This document shows positions 1-7,404 of a DNA stretch of 63,763 bases, one piece after another (position 1 is the stretch's first letter; the number at the start of each line of letters is the position of its first letter). This DNA is from an uncultured Alphaproteobacteria bacterium. GTDB lineage: Bacteria > Pseudomonadota > Alphaproteobacteria > RF32 > CAG-239. A program made the position numbers and the translations under genes. Location: the NCBI GenBank assembly GCA_947588655.1, contig CANPYS010000005.1:1-63763 (forward strand), in the 5' to 3' direction. The notes below the pieces were generated by a model that was not told the DNA's origin, ran no database searches, and was given only the letters and a program-made list of their open reading frames with translations.

Positions 1-132
1 TGTTATGCGCAAACTTATCCTCTTTGCTAACTCTTCCCTTAAACCTTGTGCATAACTCTTTTATCTGGGTTGATGACACCTTCTTTATTGGCAGGACTCA
101 TTGGGCAATACACGAACTAGTTTATGGAAATA

Positions 133-579
133 CTAGCCAATTCCTAAAGTTTTGTTAATTAAAGAAGTCAAAAGGTTTTTTCCAACATCTGTAGCAACCC
201 CAAGTGAAAAACCTTTAACTTTATGAAAAATAGTATCATTTTTTAACGCATCTAAAAATTCAAGTCCTTGAGCGGTTATTCTTAGTTTTGCCCCATTTGC
301 ACGCATTGGACGGGAATAGCCTTGCCCTGTATAAAAACAAACACCTAACTCTGCAATAAGATTGGCATCTTTAGCTAAGAAAAAATGTCCTATAAATTTA
401 TCATTGAAAGGTTGCTCTTCATTAGTTTTTTCTTGCACTTGCTCTGCTAAAGTATTCAACATCATAAAATAACTTTTATTATCAGCCAGCGTTTGAAGAA
501 TTAATTTTATAAATTCCATATCTTGTTTCATAAATTCTTTCCTTATGTAAAGATTAAACATAAATAAAAAATTTCTCAA
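133..579 (-). CDS. DUF2513-like hypothetical protein
   Basis: ORF of 148 aa; C-terminal half 'LRITAQGLEFLDALKNDTIFHKVK' resembles the DUF2513 pattern (RLTxxGxEFLDxxRxDxxWxKVK); a start at a downstream Met is possible. Confidence 0.6.
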   Translation of the reverse strand: MRNFLFMFNLYIRKEFMKQDMEFIKLILQTLADNKSYFMMLNTLAEQVQEKTNEEQPFNDKFIGHFFLAKDANLIAELGVCFYTGQGYSRPMRANGAKLRITAQGLEFLDALKNDTIFHKVKGFSLGVATDVGKNLLTSLINKTLGIG

Positions 580-626
580 ACTCTTCCAAATTATCAGCAG
601 TAATTTGAATCTTTTCTTAATAATGC

Positions 627-1766
627 CTATGATTCAAAAAACCATTTTCTACTATTTTCGTTGTTTTTACTCAACAGTTTCTTTAATCCCTCTAAATCAT
701 CTGGTGATGATAACTTATGTATCATTCTATGACACGTTGGACATAAAATTAAAAAATCATCCGGTTTAACTATACGACTTTCACCTTCATCTAGTTCAGA
801 AAATGGAGTTTTATGGTGAGCTTCTAATATGTTTTTCATAGTCTCTCCATATTTTTTTACAGGATCTAAACCACACCCCATACAAACATACCCAAGATGC
901 TCTTTTATTGCTTTAATGTCTTTATTAGAAAGTCTCCCCTCATACTTAATATGATTATCTTTTCGCCGTTTTTCTTCCTCAAAAAACTCTATACGTTTCA
1001 GCACATGCTGAAAATTATTTTGTGGCAAAATCCCTTTAAATGATTTTAATTCATTCCTTAAATTCTCTTTTATATATTCTTCCCCAATTTCAGCTTCATT
1101 AATCAGTGTTTTTAAGCCTTTTTCTCTTGTTGGATAAACATCTGTATAATTAAATTGTTCGTTTGCTGCTTTGCCTATATTTTTATTACCCAATTCCTTG
1201 ATAAATAAGTTCTCGCGCTCGTCATCTGTTTTATTAATCAATGAAGCCCAATCTACACCCTTTTTCTCTAAAGATTTCAAAGCCTGCTTTATTTCTAAGG
1301 ACAATAAATCTTTATAATCATGTAAAGCAGGACTTGTAGAAAAAGATAATGCGGCGGAAGTATTGGATGTTTTATCAGTTGTGTTTAAACTAGCGCCTGA
1401 ATAAGAATGACCACTTGAATTTTTATAAGTATATTGAGACGAATTACCGGAAGAATTATGATTAGTTTCCATTGGCTCGTCTGGAACTTCATATATAACT
1501 TTGCGACCAAAATTACGATTTAACCATTGGTCTATATCATATTCATGTGTGTAAAAATATAGCGGAATACAACTTATAAAGGTTATGCATCCCCAAAAAA
1601 TAAGCTGCTCTATTCTATCTGGAGCATCAATAAATAAGGAAACTATAAAGTTTAATGGTCCGACAAGTAGTCCTACAACAGAAAGAGTACCAAGAAACAT
1701 AATAATTATTTGTATTGCTGATAAAATCTTTCCTATTAAACTTAATTCTATTTTTTCGTCAATCAT
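627..1766 (-). CDS. Membrane-anchored HNH endonuclease-like protein
   Basis: ORF of 379 aa; hydrophobic N-terminal segments followed by a C-terminal HNH motif 'CMGCGLDP...LEAHHKTPFSEL...DDFLILCPTCHRMIH'. Confidence 0.75.
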   Translation of the reverse strand: MIDEKIELSLIGKILSAIQIIIMFLGTLSVVGLLVGPLNFIVSLFIDAPDRIEQLIFWGCITFISCIPLYFYTHEYDIDQWLNRNFGRKVIYEVPDEPMETNHNSSGNSSQYTYKNSSGHSYSGASLNTTDKTSNTSAALSFSTSPALHDYKDLLSLEIKQALKSLEKKGVDWASLINKTDDERENLFIKELGNKNIGKAANEQFNYTDVYPTREKGLKTLINEAEIGEEYIKENLRNELKSFKGILPQNNFQHVLKRIEFFEEEKRRKDNHIKYEGRLSNKDIKAIKEHLGYVCMGCGLDPVKKYGETMKNILEAHHKTPFSELDEGESRIVKPDDFLILCPTCHRMIHKLSSPDDLEGLKKLLSKNNENSRKWFFES

Positions 1767-1857
1767 TTAAGATTCTTCCTTTCGTATCATGCATTAAAGA
1801 GTTCACTCTAATATTTACCTTATATAACTATTTTTTCTTTTTCAATACATATAATTT

Positions 1858-2754
1858 CTAGCCGCCTATTATCGTCTCAAAACAGTCCTTTTCTGTATAT
1901 CCCTCATCACATGGAATATCATTATCTTCGTAAAGAAGAACTGTAATAACAGCTTCAAGTTGTGGTGCTTTAAAAACAACTTCCTTTGAGACCAATCCCT
2001 TTCCCCACCATATTTCATGTTGGTCTTTTTCATATTGAATATCACATCCGTGGTAAACTCTATATGTTAGAGATGAAATAGGAACTTCTTCGCAATCAAA
2101 TTTATATTGAACCAATTTAGTTTTTAGTAAGCTTTTACTTTTTCGACACCATAATATAAAACCATTATCAGAAAACACTACCATAGCTTTTTCATCAGTC
2201 ATATCTATCCATTTAAGTATAGTGGCGGTTAGGGAGGTCGCATACCTGACGGCTAAATTCTGAAAAAGCGAGACACCAAATGGATATTGTGAGGCGGTTT
2301 TTCTAAAATCATCTAGAGGCATCAACAAATAAGAAGCAAAGATATTGGCTTCATTTTCTATTTCCGAATTAGCATTTCCGTCCATAATATCTTGTTTTGA
2401 GCATTGCAAACCCTTTGGGAATTTTTTACGATGTAATAAATAATGTCCAAACTCATGGGCTAAAGTAAAATTAATACGACCGCCGTACTTTATATTCTCG
2501 TTATATAATATAACCCATCCTTGAGGAGTTTTTCTGAGTAATCCATCGACCTTATCACTTAGTTTAATTGCTGTGATAGCAAAGATACAATCCTTATCTG
2601 TACATTGGTGGCATTTATTTCTGTTAGAACAAATATCTTTAGAATATTGTGCCGCGAATCCCCGTATGTTGATAGGAAATCGTTTTTCACCGTAAACAAT
2701 GGCTAATTGTCGGGATAGTCGAATAGCAGTTTTCTGTGGAGTTTCATTAGTCAT
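1858..2754 (-). CDS. ImmA/IrrE family metallo-endopeptidase
   Basis: 298 aa; zinc motif 'FTLAHEFGHYLLHRK' and downstream 'ENEANIFASYLLMP' typical of ImmA/IrrE; overlaps the upstream xre gene by 8 nt. Confidence 0.9.
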   Translation of the reverse strand: MTNETPQKTAIRLSRQLAIVYGEKRFPINIRGFAAQYSKDICSNRNKCHQCTDKDCIFAITAIKLSDKVDGLLRKTPQGWVILYNENIKYGGRINFTLAHEFGHYLLHRKKFPKGLQCSKQDIMDGNANSEIENEANIFASYLLMPLDDFRKTASQYPFGVSLFQNLAVRYATSLTATILKWIDMTDEKAMVVFSDNGFILWCRKSKSLLKTKLVQYKFDCEEVPISSLTYRVYHGCDIQYEKDQHEIWWGKGLVSKEVVFKAPQLEAVITVLLYEDNDIPCDEGYTEKDCFETIIGG

Positions 2755-3094
2755 TTTTTTTCATTTTAATTATTAATTTAATCATTTCTTCAATTTTTTC
2801 TTGATCTGCCTCTGATAAATTGCTAACTCTGGTAAATATCCTTTGTGCTGTATCAAAAGTTTGATTTACATCTTCTTTCATTAAATAATCAAGAGTTACT
2901 CCAAAATATTTTGCTAGTTCTGATAATTTTTCAGCCGAAGGATTTTTAGTTCCCTTTTCAAGTTCCCACAAATAACTTTTACTAGATTGAGTTATTGTGG
3001 CTAACTCATCAAGAGAAAGACCTTTCTCTTGTCTAAGTTTTCTTAACTTTTCACCGATTGTAGACATTATTCCCCCGTTTAAAGTTATACACAT
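2747..3094 (-). CDS. XRE family HTH transcriptional regulator
   Basis: 115 aa; N-terminal HTH 'IGEKLRKLRQEKGLSLDELATITQSSKSYLWELEKGTKNPSAEKLSELAKYFGVTLDYLM'; likely start is the internal MSTIGEKL. Confidence 0.92.
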   Translation of the reverse strand: MCITLNGGIMSTIGEKLRKLRQEKGLSLDELATITQSSKSYLWELEKGTKNPSAEKLSELAKYFGVTLDYLMKEDVNQTFDTAQRIFTRVSNLSEADQEKIEEMIKLIIKMKKND

Positions 3095-3107
3095 AATTCA
3101 CAATGCA

Positions 3108-3163
3108 TATATAGCGAACAAAATTGTATTTGACAAGCATTATTTTTAGATATATGTTCGCTA
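3108..3163. promoter_or_regulatory. Divergent overlapping promoters with symmetric operator half-sites
   Basis: + strand TTGACA (3130-3135)-N17-TATGTT (3153-3158); - strand TTGTCA (3131-3136)-N17-TATATA (3108-3113); perfect inverted repeat TAGCGAACA (3112-3120) / TGTTCGCTA (3155-3163) touching each -10. Confidence 0.75.
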
Positions 3164-3240
3164 ATGAGGTACGATGTCGTATCTTGCGAGTCTGACATTA
3201 AAGTCAAACTTGCTTAACTTTAGAATAAAGGAGATAAAAA

Positions 3241-3513
3241 ATGCCTTATAACGTAAAAAATTTGAATGGAACTTCAAATAATAGAGTTCCATGCGGTTAT
3301 ACCAGTTGGTTGGATTTCTGGGAAAAAAAATCTGGTAAAAAAGCAAGGGAATGTGCCTGTTGCTATAAAAACGCGGAAGTCGGAGCTCATGTTCAAAAGG
3401 CTAATAGCGATGACCGTTCATGGTATATCGTTCCTTTGTGTTGTCATTGTAACTGTATATCATCTTCTGAAGAATTTACAGTTTATGATATACTTATTCC
3501 TGTAAATTCATAA
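3241..3513 (+). CDS. Small Cys-rich (zinc-binding/HNH-like) hypothetical protein
   Basis: 90 aa with CACC and CCHC motifs; RBS 'aaaggag' upstream; divergent from xre. Confidence 0.65.
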   Translation: MPYNVKNLNGTSNNRVPCGYTSWLDFWEKKSGKKARECACCYKNAEVGAHVQKANSDDRSWYIVPLCCHCNCISSSEEFTVYDILIPVNS

Positions 3514-3525
3514 GGAGATGAAGAT

Positions 3526-3699
3526 ATGGCAACTAATCCACCATCAGGTGATGGACATAGAAACGGAGCTGTAAGAGACCGTTCTCAAGTCCATAATCCC
3601 CGAAATGACCGTTGGGTTAAGCGTGATACCAATTCGGGTAGATTTATTGACCAAAAGTCAAATAAAGATCCGTTTAAAGGTGTTCGTAAAGAAAAATAG
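3526..3699 (+). CDS. 57-aa hypothetical protein (MATNPPSGDGHRNGAVRDRSQVHNPRNDRWVKRD...)
   Basis: ORF below the track cut-off, read directly; start 12 nt after the previous stop with 'aaggag' upstream; followed by a terminator. Confidence 0.7.
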   Translation: MATNPPSGDGHRNGAVRDRSQVHNPRNDRWVKRDTNSGRFIDQKSNKDPFKGVRKEK

Positions 3700-3733
3700 C
3701 TTATCTAGCGGCAACTAGATAAGCTAGCTGTTC

Positions 3734-3767
3734 AATATAGCTCTGATTTTATCAGAGCTATATTTTG
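3734..3767 (+). terminator. Rho-independent terminator
   Basis: 13-bp perfect stem AATATAGCTCTGA / TCAGAGCTATATT followed by TT. Confidence 0.85.
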
Positions 3768-4125
3768 TATAATAAAATGAAAAAAATGTCAATACTATTT
3801 ATAACATCAGCTCATTTCAACAATTTTCTTTTGAGCGACAGTGTTGTAAAGGTTGATATTTTTAGCGGCGACAGTTAATAAGAGTTCTTCTATCGCTAAA
3901 ATGTCAAAAATGTACTTTTTGGTTGGTCTCATATCTGCTTCATGTAAGCCAATATATCCCGAAAGGTAATAGGATTAGAACCGCGTTAAATACCTGTAAA
4001 ATAAAGGATTTCATCAGGGATGGTCCGTGTAACAAGCAAAAAACAGCTTTATTAAACTTATTTTACACGGACCGTCTGAAAGCGTTGGTTTATAAAGAAA
4101 AAAGCCACTTTTCAGCGGCTTTATC

Positions 4126-4149
4126 TTATGTGGCAGGGGCAGTAAGATT
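4126..4149 (-). repeat. Partial duplication of the tRNA-Trp 3' end (direct repeat with 4448-4471)
   Basis: 24-nt identity 'ttatgtggcaggggcagtaagatt' shared with the 3' end of tRNA-Trp. Confidence 0.85.
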
Positions 4150-4222
4150 ACTCCGCTACGCTCCGTTCACTGCGCTCATCGGCTACGCCGACCGCGATAC
4201 TCCGTCTCGCTTTCGCTTGTAG

Positions 4223-4339
4223 TCTTCTTGCTCGTAAACTCTGCTCTTTGAGCAATCGTTAACTCGCTTCGGTCACCGCTCTGTAACGTTTGCATCGGTG
4301 CCTGCCGGCACCTCGCAAGCTAACAATCGCGTGATGTCG
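4223..4339 (-). repeat. Dispersed repeat R1, copy A
   Basis: High identity to the reverse complement of 28922-29036 (shared 'taactcgcttcggtcaccgctctgtaacg.ttgcatcgg.gcctgccggcacc', 'gcaagctaacaatcgcg'). Confidence 0.85.
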
Positions 4340-4373
4340 CCCCAAAACACCAATTACTTTTGGTGTTTTGGGG
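4340..4373. terminator. Long perfect inverted repeat (hairpin)
   Basis: CCCCAAAACACCA attacttt TGGTGTTTTGGGG, 13-bp perfect stem; terminator or repeat-associated hairpin. Confidence 0.5.
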
Positions 4374-4452
4374 GCTCCACTCACTTCTTCGTGAGTTCAA
4401 ACCTAACTTACCTTTGCCAATAAAAAAACGCCACAAGGGCGTTTTTTTTATG

Positions 4453-4528
4453 TGGCAGGGGCAGTAAGATTCGAACTCACGACACTCGGTTTTGGAGACC
4501 GATGCTCTACCAACTGAGCTATACCCCT
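4453..4528 (-). tRNA. tRNA-Trp (anticodon CCA), CCA end encoded
   Basis: Reverse complement AGGGGTATAGCTCAGTTGGTAGAGCATCGGTCTCCAAAACCGAGTGTCGTGAGTTCGAATCTTACTGCCCCTGCCA folds as a cloverleaf; anticodon loop CTCCAAA. Confidence 0.97.
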
Positions 4529-4840
4529 ACAAAATCTTCCCGATTTATATCGTATAAAAAAATATAAATCAAGTACTTTTTTGATTTCCTTGCAAATATT
4601 GCGTTTGCGGCGTCTAGCCTGCTCATAAATTCCTCATTTTTTGCGGGGGCTTAGAGGGAAACCTCATTAGCCGCATTAGCCTCATTAGGTTTTTTGGCTT
4701 TTTTTTGCCCCACACCCATATTTTCGCGCGTTTTGCCTCAAATGTCCACACTTATTACGATAACTCTTTGAAAATTGGGGATAGTTCTTGGTAAATTAGG
4801 TGGGGATATAATTGTTTTACATACCATCCTAAAAAAACTA

Positions 4841-5659
4841 TCAAAATAAACTGTTTTGAACAACTTTAGGTAATGGAAATAGACCAATTATGATAAAAGG
4901 ATTTGTTGCCCAACCATGATATTGCCTTGTTGTACCTAGAAAGAAATATAAATCTCTTTCTTTTGCATAGTTTTCAAAAAATTTTTCCTTTAATTTCTGT
5001 AGTGCTATTTCTTCACTTTTGTAGTGAGCTTTCCAGTTCCAAAAAGCAGCTCCGACTTCCCAATCCTCTATCATTAAGGTTGATCGTTTGCCCTTAATGT
5101 CTTCAAAAACGTAAGAAAATTTATAGGGTAGTTTATCTACAATTTTGAATACATCATCATCTTCCCCATTAGCAAACAAATTTAATTGCTTTCTTTCCCT
5201 TTCAATTGCATCCAACTTTTCTTTAGAGTATTCTCTACCATCTTTTTTCCAAATAAAATCTATAATTTTTGATGGTTTGAATACAGCTAAAGACATATTT
5301 GTTGAGTTTGATTCCTCAATTAATTTTGATAAATCGTTATGGATTTTTTGTTTTAAGACAATGTTACTTTTACGTCCCCAGTCTCTAGCCTCTATTTGCT
5401 CTAATAATTTTATTCTAGCAAAATCAACCTTATAGCTTTCAATTCTAGGATCTTCATTACTCTTATACATTCTCGCTTCAATCCATCTATATTTTGGATA
5501 TTGTTGCTCGTCATTTAGTTTTCTAAAAGGAATTGGATATAATCTAAACCAATTTCCCTCTTCATCCATACCAGCTGTACAGACTAATTCTGTGTATTTT
5601 TTTGAAATAGAAGGATATGTTTTTACAAGGATTAAAATCTTTTTCGTTATAAAGTCCAT
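4841..5659 (-). CDS. Hypothetical protein, partner of the DUF488 gene
   Basis: 272 aa, starts 'MDFITKKILILVKTYPSISKKYTELVCTAGMDEEGNWFRLYPIPFR'; start overlaps upstream stop (TAATG). Confidence 0.8.
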   Translation of the reverse strand: MDFITKKILILVKTYPSISKKYTELVCTAGMDEEGNWFRLYPIPFRKLNDEQQYPKYRWIEARMYKSNEDPRIESYKVDFARIKLLEQIEARDWGRKSNIVLKQKIHNDLSKLIEESNSTNMSLAVFKPSKIIDFIWKKDGREYSKEKLDAIERERKQLNLFANGEDDDVFKIVDKLPYKFSYVFEDIKGKRSTLMIEDWEVGAAFWNWKAHYKSEEIALQKLKEKFFENYAKERDLYFFLGTTRQYHGWATNPFIIIGLFPLPKVVQNSLF

Positions 5660-6537
5660 TAAATATGCTCCAACTGCAAATCTGGTCTTTTCTTTATAAG
5701 CGCATTTGCTACCCTAGCTCTATGACACATATGATAATCAGCCTCAAAACAAGTCAATGCAACTCTTTTATATTTTGTAATTAGAGTTAAAATCTCATCT
5801 AAATATTTATCTGAATTTACAAGAATTGTTTTTTCATAGATTGCAAATAATTTATTATAATCATCTATTGTATTAAGCCCTATTCTTTGCTCGGACTCAA
5901 TACCTAGCTGAGGAAAATGAATATAATGCACGCCTAATTTTTCAATAATTTTTTGTAAAGCAGACTTTGAAAATCCATATTTTCTACTAATAGGATTCTT
6001 TCTAACATCACAAACGAGCTTTATATTATTTTTTATCAGTTTATTAATGTAGTCATCAATACTTTCGGATTCATACCCAATTGTAAATAATTGCATTTTA
6101 TTAGATGTTTCTATAGTGTATCTATCTTTATTTGGAAAAATTCTACTAAAAATTTCGCTATTTAAAGTATAGTATGGATATTCTTTATAAACGTATTTAA
6201 TTAAATCTTCACCCTTATATTTAGAATACATCTCCTTAAATTTAACAATTTTATTTTTATCGTTATTATTCAATAAAGATATATAATCAACATCAGTATT
6301 TTTTAATTCTATACAATTATTATAAATTATGTATTGAGCTTGTTCAAGATTCCTTATATCTGCATACGACTGAAAAGAAAAACATCCATATTTATAAGGA
6401 ACAAAACTATAGTCTCTTTTTTCCTTGGATTGACAGATTTGAGTATACAAAAATAAATATTTTTGGAAATCAGTTTTATCTAAGCTTCCACCAAACGCCT
6501 GTATTAACGATAAAATTAACTTCTGCCTATAAAACAT
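5659..6537 (-). CDS. DUF488-domain protein with N-terminal SocA/Panacea-like domain
   Basis: 292 aa; C-terminal 'LFTIGYESESIDDYINKLIKNNIKLVCDVRKNPISRKYGFSKSALQ...CFEADYHMCHRARVA' matches DUF488; N-term 'FQKYLFLYTQ...YSFVPYKYGCFSFQSYADI'. Confidence 0.8.
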   Translation of the reverse strand: MFYRQKLILSLIQAFGGSLDKTDFQKYLFLYTQICQSKEKRDYSFVPYKYGCFSFQSYADIRNLEQAQYIIYNNCIELKNTDVDYISLLNNNDKNKIVKFKEMYSKYKGEDLIKYVYKEYPYYTLNSEIFSRIFPNKDRYTIETSNKMQLFTIGYESESIDDYINKLIKNNIKLVCDVRKNPISRKYGFSKSALQKIIEKLGVHYIHFPQLGIESEQRIGLNTIDDYNKLFAIYEKTILVNSDKYLDEILTLITKYKRVALTCFEADYHMCHRARVANALIKKRPDLQLEHI

Positions 6538-6728
6538 TTCACATCCTCAAAAGTTTATTTATATCTAGCATAAAAAGTTTAAGAAATCAATAACTTATTA
6601 AAATATATAAAATATTTTTTTGATTTTTGATAATTAAATTAAAATCTACAGTTATCAAATTACCAACTCACAGCACAAAATAATTTCATTAAATTATTAT
6701 TCTAAAAAGATTTAATTATTTCCCAACC

Positions 6729-7355
6729 TTAGAGGAATTTCCAAGCAATAGCGCAAGTGCTGGCACTGCCGCAATCGCACAAAACATAAGCTTGTTCAAC
6801 GGTTAAATTAGGCATATCCTTAGGTCCGATTGTACTTTCGCTTGTTTCAATGGTTGCTTTCAAAAGGTTTGATGTTTCAGGGGTTAAGTCCCCGTCTTTC
6901 TTGATTGTTATGCCCAAAAAGCCCGACTGAATATCTGAGCCCCAGTTCGCCGTGACTAATTCGCGGCATTGGTAACTGTTCAACCCGTTATAAATCAAGA
7001 TAAAAGCGCCATTATCATCAACCGTTGTCTGGGCAGGTGCAATCGTGACTTCACCTTGGTTTGCATTTAAAATTTTGGTTTGATCCTCTGAAATCATACG
7101 TTCCGGCACGAACCCGCTATGAATAAGCACATAAGGAGATAAACCTGCATAGTCATCTAACTTAAAAAACATAGAGCGAATATTCGCGATAAGCGTTGAA
7201 ATTTCATCTTTCAGGTCGTTTACACGAAGTTTTCGCGCCGCCTGATCAAACCCCCAAATGCCACCTAAGGTTAGAAAGCCGACGATAGAAAGCACGCCAA
7301 TCATTTCCACCATAGAGCGCCCAGAAGCGAAAATTTTAAAATCCTTTTTCATCAT
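6729..7355 (-). CDS. Type IV pilin-like / pseudopilin protein
   Basis: 208 aa; N-terminal 'GRSMVEMIGVLSIVGFLTLGGIWGF' prepilin-type cleavage/methylation motif. Confidence 0.7.
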   Translation of the reverse strand: MMKKDFKIFASGRSMVEMIGVLSIVGFLTLGGIWGFDQAARKLRVNDLKDEISTLIANIRSMFFKLDDYAGLSPYVLIHSGFVPERMISEDQTKILNANQGEVTIAPAQTTVDDNGAFILIYNGLNSYQCRELVTANWGSDIQSGFLGITIKKDGDLTPETSNLLKATIETSESTIGPKDMPNLTVEQAYVLCDCGSASTCAIAWKFL

Positions 7356-7404
7356 AATAAAAAAATCTAGACTTTATTTCTTAACATTTCGCTAATTTTA
7401 AAAT

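Noticed and set aside
1-3699. Complete prophage or ICE
   Set aside because: Xre/ImmA and DUF2513 are mobile-element associated, but no integrase, replication, conjugation or capsid genes are present in the visible region
3923-4222. 99-aa + strand ORF
   Set aside because: Lies over the GGTCCGTGTAA inverted repeat, the tRNA fragment duplication and palindromic DNA; composition not protein-like; treated as spurious
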